Source of the DNA: Monilinia fructicola
Lineage: Eukaryota > Ascomycota > Leotiomycetes > Helotiales > Sclerotiniaceae
Reading direction: 5' to 3'
Length of the DNA stretch: 64,000 bases
Assembly: GCA_008692225.1 (NCBI GenBank)
Contig: VICG01000011.1
Location: forward strand, 1,724,501-1,788,500
The notes below the pieces were generated by a model that was not told the origin of the DNA, searched no databases, and saw only the letters and a program-made list of their open reading frames with translations. Of the stretch, positions 1-12,215 are shown piece by piece. Positions within the stretch are counted from its first letter, which is position 1, and every line of letters begins with the position of its first letter. The translations under genes and the position numbers were made by a program.

Positions 1-913
1 GTGGACAGCCTGGCCAGGATTGGTTGTTGCGTGGATTTTCATGGCAATGAGTTTGGAATTAATAGACTTTCCACCTTTGTGGGGATGTTTGGACGCACAT
101 AGTTTATGGCATTTGGGGACAGTGGCTCCAACTATGATTTTCTATAGGTAGGTTTTCATGATTTCATGGGTGTATTGCGGACATGAATGAAATTGCTAAC
201 TTCAGGATAGCTTTCTATTAAAGGATGCGCAAGATGACATTGCTGGTCAGCGATTAAAGGCTTAGATTCTATATGAAACGAGGTAAACAAAAATAGAAAG
301 ATGAGGAGCTTGATGAATCAAGATATGAGCTTTAATGCCAAATGGTCACTCTTAGCTTCGGTGACTTCTTGCATTCATTCCATGGAGCTTTCCATATACT
401 CCTAGCTGTGTGATTTTCTTCTGGCGGTTTTGGTAACAGACAAATATATCATACAGTGCAAAGCTCAAGAGGATCGATCCAAAGGTAACCACCCAGTAAT
501 AGCCACAAAAAATTGATTTTGGCTTCTACATCGAGCTTGCTCTTTCTATGAACTGGCAAGCTGAACTTGACGTCGCATATTATTCGTTACAGCTAGGCAA
601 GGTTAACCTGAAGGTGGAGAGCGATTGGGAACCTAGCGGTGAGACATTTGACAGAGAAACAAGGAGAGGAAGTATCAAACGCAAGGAAACTTTACCCTGG
701 GGCGGGAAGTGACCCCGGTAAATAAAACAAGCACGCTAGAGGAATATTGCAACGGCATATATGTTTATGGAAACCTGATGGCATGGGGCCATGATCAGCA
801 ACGCGCAGCCTTCATTCAAACGCTTCAATACTCACCAAGCAGATCGACGCGTCAATCCTCAATACAAAGTTCCTGCTTGGATCTCCCTCCTGCTCATCTA
901 CCCATTGCATCAT

Positions 914-1482
914 AGTCACTATAAAATGACCATCGCTCATAGAGCGAGAACATCTTTTCAGCTATTCAAGGTCGAAAACATGAGTTCTAGTCCTAATTTC
1001 GCCTTGCAAGATCACATCCACAGTACTGATCTCCCCGGTCATTTGTCCAAAATTCACGTTCTTGGGATTTCCCCATAACGGCCTACGATCATGATGCTAA
1101 AGGTAAGCTCTTCAATTGAGCTCAAAGCCCACTCATACTTGTCATTTATAATCACTATTAGCTGGTCATCACTTATGGGGTGATATTATCTTAGCCAAGC
1201 TATTCAAAGCCGAAACTTTTTAGTTCTAGTCCTCGCAAGATCACATCCACAGTACTGATCTCCCTAGTCGTTTGTCCAAAATTCACTTTCGTGGGATTCC
1301 CTATAGCGGCCTGCAGTTATGATGCTAGGGGTGAGCTCCTCGGTTTAGCTCACAGCCGATTTATCCTCGTTCTTCATAACTATTAAGTGTTCATCACTTA
1401 TGTGATACTATCTTTATCAGGATATCCAAATCTCCTCGCAGGATCACATCCACAGTACAGTGTCAGTACTGAGTTCCCTATG
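914..1482. repeat. diverged tandem repeat, unit about 230 bp, 2.4 copies
   Basis: Two full copies and one partial copy follow head to tail: about 914-1150, 1151-1376 and 1377-1482. Shared landmarks are CTATTCAA, AGTTCTAGTCCT, GATCACATCCACAGTACTGA, TTTGTCCAAAATTCAC and GATGCTA followed by GAGCTC, in the same order in copies 1 and 2. Copy 3 keeps the start and the GATCACATCCACAGTAC landmark and then stops matching. Copies differ by substitutions and small indels, so the duplication is not recent. No long frame is conserved between copies, so the unit is probably non-coding. Confidence 0.8.
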
Positions 1483-2192
1483 GGACCGGATGGCCACGGG
1501 ATTTGAATGCCACGGATTTGACAAGGACCCCGGTTGGGAGCAGGACTGTGCTTGCTTGGCTGTTATCTCCGAGAACCTCATTCCCGAACCGTGAAGAACA
1601 TCGGGCTGGTTGAATGTGCTTGGCATAATTGCTTGCATGGCTTGGTTGGATTTCCCCACCACTACGTCAATGAAGGGGGGAGGGGAGAGGAGACGGGGAG
1701 GGGGAGGGGTCCGGATCTTGTGCTTTAACTGGTCCACCTCCTGTGCTTTTCAGAGATGCCGTCGGAATTGGTATGTATGTAGATGATGGGATGATAACAG
1801 AACATTTTCGTATATCAGGGTATGGGGCAATGGACTTATGTAACTCTATATCGTGTTTGAAATAGAATCACCTCGCCCCGTTTAATCCCACAGGAGACTG
1901 ATATGACACTATAATTCCACAGCCAGCTTGCGGTATGGATATCGCAAGGCTTACCGGGAGACCATAGCAAGAGCAATGTGCAGACATTCAGACCGCAATG
2001 AGCATCCTGAAATGTGGGATCTCTGAAATTTATACACGCTTTGCTGTTGTAGATGGGATACACATTTTCTCAAACATAGGCGCAAACACAAAAATAGATC
2101 ACACACTCTCCCTCTCTCTATTCTCTCCACCCCTTTCCTCAGACGAGAGTAACAAATACCCAACACAACACCCAGCACCCAACACCTCAAAA

Positions 2193-2425
2193 GCTCTTGT
2201 TGCATATCTGTCACAGAGCATACCACCATTTAATATAAAGCCTAGAAATACCCCGGAACCCCTAGTTTGCGCTCTGTAAATCTTCTGTTGCATGTCTGTT
2301 ACAGGGTGTATGAGCCTATAGATAGATAGACTAGATAGATACACTAACCAGAGACACCAACTAGAGACACCATGGACTCTCCATCATGACCATTCGAGAC
2401 TTTTGTTGCATGTCTGCTCCAGAGT
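2193..2425. repeat. three dispersed copies of a short motif
   Basis: A motif of about 30 bp with the core TTGCATRTCTG, followed by a CAG-containing stretch, occurs near 2197, 2285 and 2404, at spacings of roughly 88 and 119 bp. The copies are imperfect. They could be remnants of a longer tandem repeat or short binding sites. No function can be assigned. Confidence 0.5.
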
Positions 2426-2798
2426 CTTGGGCCTGTAGCTCCCCATGAACCTCGGAGATCATGCTCCTTCTCCTGGAATAGGAATGGATTATGGATTTTG
2501 GATTTTGGATTAGGTTATGGGGAAGCATTTGGATTCTGAGCCAACCTTGTCCGTGTTGGATTTTCGGCATCGTACCGCAGCGCGATGCAGTCGTGTTAGC
2601 ATCTAGATACTCACTCATACGGAGAAGATAGACAAACAGTCACTCAGAGCGAAGCACATTCACAATCACAAATCAAAATGTGCAGTTCGAACATAAGATT
2701 CAAAAGTATATGATATCAAACAGTTCATCTATTTCAATGGAGTGCTATATGAAGTGACAGATAATTAGATGAGTAGACAGACATCCATCCAAGCCATC

Positions 2799-2834
2799 CA
2801 TTCCGTTCCATTCCATTCCGTTCCGTTCCATTCC
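2799..2834. repeat. ATTCC/GTTCC pentanucleotide repeat
   Basis: Consecutive ATTCC and GTTCC units form a short imperfect pentanucleotide microsatellite. A related CATCCCTTC-type tract follows at about 3006-3037. Confidence 0.75.
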
Positions 2835-3500
2835 CACCGATTCGGTTTCAAACCAAATCCATTCCTCATTCCCCTATAACGCCATCACCTCCCAACACCA
2901 AGTAGAGAAAACAAAGATTTTCCTTCTCAAATAAAAAAGAATCCGCTCTTTGGACTTGTCGAGATGAATTGACATGCCAAATTGCATCCTGCTTTTGGGG
3001 TATATCTTCCATCCCTTCCATCCCTTCCTCATCCCATTCCTCCCCGCCTCTTCCACGTCGCATTCCTTCGCTCGCCCGCCCGCTGTGTATCATAAACATT
3101 AACAAGAATGACAAAATATCAATGCCATATGAAAAAAAGATTATTAATTAAGTGAGAGGTACCGTGTCACCGACAACAGGTGACGACAAACTGCAAGAGA
3201 AAAAGAAAAAGAAATTCAAAAGCAAGTGCAAACGAAAATGAAACGCGGATCGAAACGAAAACGCTGAGCATGCCAAGGTCCAAGAATAAGTCCGACTAAT
3301 ATACAATACCGGTTGTGACTGCTGTTCAAATAAACCGGTCTACGATTTGGGGATATCAAATATTTCGCACGTGGACGACGGATACCGATGTCCAAAAAAG
3401 CAAGTAAAAAAAATCGCACTGCCGCGCCGTCTGTGAGCATTGTACACGGCCGTGAGGCTATAGTACCTCGCTGCGGATACAAACCTTATCTTCCTCTCTC

Positions 3501-5608
3501 TCATTTCTCCGAATAGTCGGCTGGAGTAACGTTGGAAAATTGATATTGCTTTTGTTTCGTCGTCATTGTTGGCGAACTTCCAACCAGTCCCAAATGTTGG
3601 AATTGTGGGATTGCGTCGTTTGGAAATGAATATTCTGCCGATCCACACTGATTCGACAGCGTATACAATGGGCTGGCACTGTTGGTGAACTGTGGAGAAT
3701 CATGGGCGTTGCTTGAGAGGAAACCTCCCTGGTTGAAACTACCAAAAGCAGGTGTTACTGGCTGACTGGAGTATGACGATTGAGGCATCGATAATTCGGA
3801 TGCGAAAGAATCATGGTTTGGGGTGTAAAGAGGATCATCTGGGATTTCGTAGTTCCAGTGTTGTTCCGAGTTGTGCTGTTCGGTGCTACCTGGCCATCCG
3901 GATGTTGGTGTTGGCAGAAGTCCCAGCGAGGTTTGTGGTGTCTCTGGGGGTGTTTGATCGGTAGCCTGACTGGGGTCAATGAATGTTGGAAGACCATGAC
4001 CGCTCTGTACGTTGAACATGATATTTAACTCGCCATCGTTGGATGATGAGTTTTCCCTCTTCAGAGTCATTTGTCTTTCTCTAGGCGACATTGGAGTTGG
4101 TGGTGCCAAGCTGCTTGTGAGAGATGAACCAGCGGTCAAACTAGGTTGATTCATCATACCACAATGGTGTTCCATCCAAGCATTTTCAAACCCTTGAATG
4201 TTGATAGGAGAACGTTGTGCGGACTCAATTCCAGGCTTTTGGATACGGCCAGTGAGGACATTTCCATTACGACCATTACCCCCTGCCGAAACGATCCTGC
4301 GCATGGGTGAAGAAGGTATAGGGCTGGCAACCGAGCGACGGAATCCATCAATGTTCGACATGGTTCTTGGTCCCACTGATGGCCTACCTCGCATTGTATC
4401 GGTTCCCAAGGCGGCCGGCTTGACCTGAACCTTCTTCCGCCTGGCAGCTAGATCTGTTGGTGGTGGTGGGGATTTAAAAAGAGAAGATGCAGGTGGAGGA
4501 GATGAAGGTGATCCGGTCTTAGGTGATGAGAATTGCCAGCCGAGGGAGGGTGCGAGGGAGGGTGTTGCCTCATTGCTGTGTTCTGAGGCTTGGCTGTCGC
4601 TGCTTTCATGTGGCCTAAAAGTAAGAACATCCCCGAAAGGCTGAGGGACGGCCTGGGAGGATGTGGAGGTTGTCGAGAGCGACCTCATAGTGTTTGCATC
4701 AGAGAAGGTATTGAATGCTGTTGGTGTATGTCCAGATTCTGCCGTGGCAAATGAATCCATTTGCTCTGGCTCGTGGTAGATATTATTAAATGAGTGTTGG
4801 AAATGGTATGAAGCGTCGTTGAAGTTGGGAAAGTTGAGGTCGGTTGGGAATTGAGCACGATCGAGATCAGATGGCTCTGCAATACCTTGCATCTCGAGGT
4901 GCCGAGTGCCGTTATGGTGTAAATTAAAGTTTCCGGTAAAGTCTCCACTTTGGGAGGCAGCTTGAGCAGCAGCCATGGTACGTGAAAGGGACTCGAGACT
5001 CGCAGTGGTGGGATCTTGGTATTGCGGGTTATAGGGAGCCGTCGCTGGTGGAGGACCGGTTGTAGAAAAAGACATGGAAGATGACTGTTGAGGCATCATC
5101 TGATAATCAACATTATAATTGCTTTGAGGAAATTCCGGAGATGAGGGCGCGGAGACTGAATATCCCATTGCTGCTTCCCGCGCTTGACCAGCCTCATAGG
5201 CTTCCGTTTTCTTCTCTTGCTTTCGTTTGGCTCGACGATTTTGAAACCAATTCTGTTATATGTCAGTATTGACGCAAGACTTCAATGATTTCTCGTTCTT
5301 ACGTTGATTCTAGAGAGATCGACGCCCATTTGCTCAGCGAATATACGCTTGGTTTGAGTCGTAGGCTTTGGATTCCTCTTGAACTCCCGCTCCAAGATAT
5401 CAACCTCTTCCTTTCCTAGGCGAGGCTTCGTCTCGTTGGTTTTCTGTCCATTAGGCATATTCATCATGTTGGATTGGTGTTGCGATAATGAATATCCGTG
5501 GATAAGATGTTGGTGATCGTTATATGAGCCAGAAGACATATGGGAAACTAAGTGATCGTGGTTTTGAAGATGTGAAAAGTGCTGGAAGGAGGGTTGAGCG
5601 TAGTCCAT
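3501..5608 (-). CDS. homeobox transcription factor
   Basis: Predicted nuclear DNA-binding regulator of 685 aa in two exons (5303-5608 and 3501-5252). The 50-bp intron 5253-5302 has GTAAGA and CAG ends. The homeodomain lies at about residues 58-117 and crosses the intron: helix 3 carries the diagnostic NWFQNRRAKRKQ, and the first exon supplies the LEREF-type helix 1. The rest is low-complexity Ser/Pro/Gln/Thr-rich sequence, as expected for a fungal activator or repressor, without other domains. The start is the only ATG in frame upstream of the homeodomain. Fungal developmental homeobox factors such as Botrytis BcHOX8 or the Magnaporthe MoHOX set are natural comparisons, but I cannot name the ortholog. 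No frame disruption is visible. The gene sits alone, with a very long upstream region. Confidence 0.93.
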
Positions 5609-5897
5609 CTTTAGTTCGGTGTTGGTTCCAAAGTTAATCCGAAAAGAGTAAGTTTTTGGGGTAACGAATCGACGGAATGAACTATTGCTTAAATTCTCTC
5701 GTAATCAAATAATGGTGCGATTACCAGAGTTCATGTAAAAGAGTACTGTTGTGGTATTGGAATAGGTCTGTCGTTCAACGATCTTGTGAGTAGGAATTTG
5801 TATGGCGTCTTGAATAAGAAACGACTGTTAACTACTTCTACAGACAAATGAATGTAGTCCGGGTCGGAAGTGATGTGAGCAGCAGCAGAATTAAGAT

Positions 5898-5923
5898 GTA
5901 TATATATATATATATATATATAT
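5898..5923. repeat. (TA)n microsatellite
   Basis: An uninterrupted run of alternating T and A, about 13 dinucleotides, about 290 bp upstream of the homeobox start codon and therefore probably in its promoter or 5' untranslated region. Confidence 0.9.
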
Positions 5924-6676
5924 GGATGATTGAAATTGGACGAAAAGAATTGAAGGAGCTTCGCAGCCGCTCGTTTCGACTTCGGTTTCAGTGATTGAAT
6001 GATGGGGGCGCGTATATATTATATGTGTGTGGTAGAATAAGTTTACCACTTGCAGACGAGGAATCGATAATTCCGATACCGTAAAGTATAAAGTTTGAGG
6101 TAAGGAATGAAGGGGTCAACTGTAATTAAGGTCAGTCAACAGGAACGAAGGAGAAAGGAAAATGTTGTGTTGTGTTGTCTTGTTAAGAAGATGGATGGGA
6201 GAGGTTAGTGTAGGAAGGGGGGGAGGGGGAACTAACGGGGTTGTGACTAGAATTTATTATGTTGGTGGTAGATCGGATCTGTGGCTGTATTCGACTGGTA
6301 CCTGGGCGTTCATGCCAAAAGGAAATGTCGAAGCTCTTCTCTTTCTTTTCCCTTTAGTACATGCGGATAAAAATATACAGTTGCGGAAAAGAGAATGAAT
6401 ATATATCACAATGCAGACACGCAAGTGAGATTTAACAGATGAGGGAGTGTCAGTGTGAGAGTGGGCGGGAGGGGTGGGAGAAGGAGCAGAGCGCGCAAGT
6501 CAAGGAATGGAAGAGAGGTGTGGTGGTGGTTGTATCTGAAGTAGGTGGTAGTAAAAGTAAGATGTGGATGAAAGGTGGGTATGGATGTGTACAGTAGGTG
6601 CTTTAGGTTGCTCGTAGCTTGAGTGCTAGAATGTATGGATTGATTTCGAACAAAGTGGATGTCCTGGTGTGGTGTG

Positions 6677-6759
6677 AGTGGATGTGGATGTGGATAGCAA
6701 ATGGATATGGATGGATATGGATATGGATATGCTTATGGATATGGATATGGATATGGATG
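6677..6759. repeat. GGATAT/GGATGT hexanucleotide repeat
   Basis: A run of GGATAT units with GGATGT variants and small interruptions. It generates spurious Tyr-Gly or Trp-Ile repeats in overlapping frames. It lies about 1.1 kb upstream of the homeobox gene. Confidence 0.85.
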
Positions 6760-9718
6760 TGTGCTCACTCACTCACTGCTGCTGGTTCGGTGGTGTGTAT
6801 CTTGTACGGGGTTTGTCTTGATGAGCGATCTCATAATCTTGTTGGTACAGCGAGCCTACAAGCCTACAAGCCTACAGAAAGCCAGTGCTTTTTTGGACAG
6901 GGGCACGGATTGTAATCCCTCGCTGTTTTTGCATCGCAATGTTAACCTTGACCTTGACTAACTCCTTGACTTGACCACAATCACTGGTGTGGCTTGGCAA
7001 GGGTTTACTACCCGGGACACACTCTCTTTTGTACCCTTTCTTGCACAGTAACTACAGTTGTACTGTATTGCTCTTTTTTTATATCCACGAATCCTTGGAA
7101 TGCTTTCCTTGGGGGCCTGGGATTCGACTCGTGGTATGGGATGGGATGGGATGGGATGGACCCCTTCATCACCTCGTTTAATTGATTTGCCTAGGTAGGA
7201 TAAGGGCCATCTACGGAATATTTTTCATTCTTATTTTACAATAATGCCTTGATTTAATTTTGCTACGACCCTCACTTTTTTCCCCTGAATCATTGAATCA
7301 TTCATCTTGTTGAATGACAATGGTATCATAGTGATGATTCTTGACTCACTCTGAAATTCTGTATCGGGTTGTGTATTTGCTATACATATCCATCCTCCAC
7401 TTCGTCATTTCTATCAGTATGGAATTAATTATCTGACGGCAAGAACATATATCTATTCCAAACTTATCCGTAGTAGTTTCGTCTCTTTCCACAGCTTATC
7501 CATGTCTCCTCAAACCCCAAACTGCACCGTGCGTGAAGAGCGACATCAGATATGATCCATACATTGGCCGAAAGCGAGAGAGAGAGAGCACTGTATTCGA
7601 GGCGAAAGAAAAAACAGCCGTAATAATGGCAACTAGGCTCTGATACAAAGTGGGTTGATTCTCAATTACGTAGCGGGTGTATTTCGAAGGATAAAAGTTG
7701 AGGTCCAGGAATTATCAGCATGATCAGTACAGTAAGTATCATTAGTCTTGAACAAATCACTCGGATTTCCAAGTCGGCCACGATTTGATCCGATCACGAT
7801 ATCCATTTGGAAGGGTCTGGTCTCCGTCCCATCATTGTGGATGATGCATCTTGTCATAAAAATTTAGATCTTAACACTCCGGTATTATTATTTTGATTCC
7901 TAACACGTTTTGTTCTGCGACCGCTTCCTTAGTGGCTAAGTCCTCTCGCTTGTTTACTTTCGCATCTGCAGAAAGCCGAGCGGATCACACCAAGTCAGGT
8001 ACGAACAAGGTTCACAGCTTTAGAGGCAATTGACTTTTACGCATAATCTCCCATCAGCATCGTTCTGACTAGTCCTCTCTGATTTCCCACCATACCATTA
8101 TAAGTAATCGTTCACCAAAGAGGCAAAGCTTGCCCACCCCTTCTCAGAACCCATGCTACGGGCAGCATTGCAAGCGCAATTAACGTACGGCCCTCAAGTC
8201 ATAACTCTCCGCACCTGGAAAAAGTAATTCAGATGACCTTTTCCACTCATTTTCGACCAAATAGGATTTAGCAGACACACCATACCTTTCGCCACTTCCA
8301 AAATTGTCATTCAATTTCCTACTTCAGCCTCTTGCCCTGGTCCAGCATGGCTTGAAATAGCTTGGCCTCTCGGAGAGGAGGCCGAATTCCTAGAGCGAAC
8401 CAAGAAGCTACCGTAAGAAGCTAAGAAGCTTGAAAGTCTTGAGAGTCTTGAAAGCTGTGTACCCTGGGCAATTGGCGTTCATCATCGGATGAGATTTACA
8501 TACTTGAAACTAAAGTCCAACTCAATTTCATTTTCCCCGTTTCTTCCCCACGTACATTTGGGACTATGTTATCAGTATTGAAAGATCTAATGTTTCCCCC
8601 TCTATGGTAAAGAGATGAGATGACCATCAGATCGTGGTTGATTGAAGAATGTGATATTGTGCCGTCAGCGTATTGTGCGGATCATCTGTAAGCTATCGTA
8701 TCGTTCATCCAATCTTTCGTTCCAAGATCCCCAGAAGTTGGTGCCAGCTTACCACGGCCAAAGGTGCTCCCGTGGTTCCTGAGCTTCAAAGCAGGAAGAT
8801 AAAAGCAGCGTGAAACTTGATCTTTTGCACTGCCATACCGGACCAGCCAAACCACCCCAACCACCCATGAGCAGAACATAAAATACAGCAGGGTTGCACA
8901 AAAAGAGCTATTTTGGGTCTCCACTATGCTTGGGTTTGCATATGCAAGCCAACAGACAGAACACACACGGTGCTGAAATGTGCAGGAGACTTGGAGATTT
9001 TGTGCTGTAGTGAAAGGTCTTAGCGTAGCATTATGAAAAGGCTCCATTCAAAGTTCTACAGTATGTATACGTACTCCGTACGTACGTATTATGTATACGT
9101 TGCTCTCATCTGAAAGAAAGAGACGGAGCATGGCACGGAGGATGGCGTAGATTATAGGTGGCTATGCGGGTTGGAAGCGATTTGTTCGAACTAATATCAT
9201 GTGCAAGTCGTCTACCTGTAAGCTTTTCATCAACTGAACATGACAGCCGTTATGTCAATTCCCATTCGTACGGGGAAGAGCGATACTCAGCGAACCACCA
9301 CTCTGAGCCCAACCCCCTCATCGCGGGACAGAAGCACGAAACAATCAAAATAAAAATTAAAATCCCGAACCCGGAGAAAATGACACACACCAAAGAGGAA
9401 CGGAAGACTTCCAACCTAACACGAAGATATTTCTCTTTGCATTTCCTCGATAAGACATATCCAATAGGACGTGTTTCCAGGAAACTCCCACCCATTACGA
9501 TACCCAGTCACGCAAATCGCAATTCTTGTCCACAGACAAATTCATCTTCGGATACTTCTTCTACCCTCAAGATGTGCAATTCAGAAAATCTTACGCTTCC
9601 GCTGCGCCGCATTTTTCAACGGGAACTATTCTGAACATGCTCGGTATGCCACGAGCGTTCAGCGTCAGAGTGAGGGTGGTGCCCAGTGCCCACAGGATGT
9701 CGAACGTAAAGACAACGA

Positions 9719-9760
9719 GGATAATAATAATAATGATAGTAACAATAATAATAATACAAT
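9719..9760. repeat. imperfect AAT trinucleotide repeat
   Basis: AATAAT units with a GATAGTAAC interruption in otherwise unremarkable sequence. Confidence 0.8.
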
Positions 9761-12184
9761 AATCCTCTGGATCTTTCTTTGAGGGGGCCACGATGGTTCC
9801 AGCCTTGATGAATTCCATTTCCAAATCATCGTCATGTGGCAATTCAGCTGGACCCCAAACATCGCGTAGAAAAGCCGGATTGGGCGATGGATGGGAAAAC
9901 TCAATTGATATGATCGTAACGTGGGGATATACTTTTGGCCTTTGTTACCACATTGAAATCCTTAGCGATGATACTGTGCTCTGTCTTTGTCTTTCTGTCA
10001 TCAGTGTCATGGCCCATGGCCCATGGCTCATGGCTCATGGGCGCTTCTAGTCTTCCTGTCCCAAGCTCCCAAGTCCCAACATCTTTTTTACTTTTCTTTT
10101 GCCAGGTTGCGACCGACAATTAGACGATAGAATTCGGCGTATTCGCGATTGGCATGCCCCTCTCAACAGCGCAGCCAACCTTCGGACAATTAAGAGTAAG
10201 CATAACGCTCTCCTTCGCATTGCAGTGTAGTTGCAGAGACGGATACTGTACAGTATTTGTGATTTCTAAAATAGTTGGATGGTGTCTGCTTCGGGATATC
10301 AACGTTGCTGCCGCACGTAGGCTTGTTGTTTAATCTCCTTTCTTGCTCATTACTCGCTGACTCTCTCATCACGCTTCACACACGATCATTTTTTTCGTCG
10401 GCCGGACTGGCTCGGAGTAGTTTGTGCTGGCGCGCGCGATGGACATTTTATGCAAGTAGGTGTCGAGATGAAAATAATGTACAAGGGCATTAATGCGGTC
10501 GTGTCCCTGAATGAGGATTAGTGAAATCCCCAAGGGGGGAAGCGAGTTTGTGAATTGATGGAACGAGTTGTGACATCCGTTCCTCCAACGAGTTTAATTG
10601 GTGTATGTACGACTGGGGCGTGTAGAAAGTGTAGAACTTCGGTCCGCTGTCTACTTTTTAGTTGCCGTAGCTTCCTAGCAACGGCAAGCATGCTCTTTCG
10701 TCCGTATCCTAATTACAATTTTATTTGTACTGACTGTACCAGCAACTTATTTTCACTCCTACCAACAACACTGCAGTCGAGCATTGGCGCCAGGAAAAGA
10801 ATCTTTCGAATCCCAACTTCCAACCTTTTCAAGCGGCCTTTTTTGAGGGTTAATGCCTCTGATGAAGCCTGATCCTGGATTCCCGCATATTCCTCGTCGA
10901 AAATCAATTTGCCTTGTTCACCCTGGCCATCGTGGAAAATCATCGTGGCGACGGGGATTGTGGATTACGAAAAAGAAGGAACTTCCGGTATAGTTGTAAA
11001 TTCTATATGGGTTGTGGACCTGTGATTCTGTGGACCTTAACTTTAAACACGGCTTATAATAGAGCGACGGAGATGTCATCCAGCTGTCTATGGGTTCGTG
11101 TAGGTTCTTTCATAACTTCACGTTATGAATCATGAATCTAATAGGGACAAAAATTACAAGGATTTATTTCAAATCAGTTTGGGGCTTCTAACTGGTTGAA
11201 GACTGGTAAAAGCTCTCTAAGCCCTGAGGAACTCTGCTTAAGAAGAATGAGTGAGTGATCTGATCTGATCTGAATGTTCGCCGACCAGAGCTCGTGGTTC
11301 AAGGATATTTGAACTGGCCCTTGGGATGATTCCGCTTTTTATAAGACATACCTCAATACAAGGGACGAAGGGACAACCAACGCAGCAGACAAGCAGATAA
11401 TCATCATAGATCATAGGCTTTCACCACCATCATCAGTTCAGTTTGAATATTATTGTTAAACGCTCCAACCCCCACGTATATTTCGAAGGCTCTAGATCTA
11501 GACTCTTACTCCAAGATTACAACTACTCTCCCGCAGTGTAATTACTTGAGTCTAATGATAGTGATAGCAACCCAAAATCTCTTCATGATGAGTAATGAAA
11601 GTGCAAGCATCCTCGTCTAATAACTCGGGATCGTTTCCTTGCACGTCTGGTCATTTCAACTGCGTATTTGCGCCATCTTGTAATCTCCCCAAAGTTAAGC
11701 GTGGCTGGCCCAAGTGATGAGTAGGGTGATGAGATAAAAATGGTGATGGTGGGGTTCAATTTAATCTTTGGATCCCATGTAAGGTGGATTCTTCTCTCAT
11801 CCTCTGTGGATTGTACTGTACCATCCTGTACTGTACCATACGGTACGAACACAAGCCGAGTAGTTGTGGCTGGGAAGTGGGAAGAAACACAGAATAAGCC
11901 TTGAGTCCTTGACTCTGTACACAAACTAGTCTGAGCGGCCACGTGGAAGGTCGGGGGGTGCAATTGTCAGTGGGAAGATACAGGGCGAAAGGGGAAAGGT
12001 AGTTGGGGGACATTGTATTGGGGGACATGGAGGTACTGCCCAAGAGTCATCCGTTCTCAAAATATCGTGAATGAGGAGAAAGATATCATAGGCACGGCAA
12101 TGATACCCTGCACCTTTCCATGTCTTTCGTACAGCCATTGCTGTTGTTGTGTGACCATGACAGTATAATTGCATAAATACATTG

Positions 12185-12215
12185 GTACAATAGTACAATA
12201 GTACAATAGTACATG
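12185..12215. repeat. TACAATAG octanucleotide repeat
   Basis: Three to four consecutive TACAATAG-like units. Confidence 0.75.

Larger units (their letters stand above)
1..3500. other. gene-poor stretch
   Basis: I see no convincing gene here. Open frames are short, overlap on both strands and lack recognisable domains. The stretch holds a diverged tandem repeat (914-1482), three copies of a short TTGCAT-containing motif (2193-2425) and pyrimidine-rich ATTCC/GTTCC low-complexity sequence near 2799-2834. The part beside the homeobox gene stop (about 2,900-3,500) probably contains that gene's 3' untranslated region, which is inference only. Confidence 0.6.

Noticed and set aside
9158..9634. Plus-strand 158-codon frame
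   Set aside because: Overlapped by equally long frames on the other strand, no domain, signal peptide or intron structure; likely chance.
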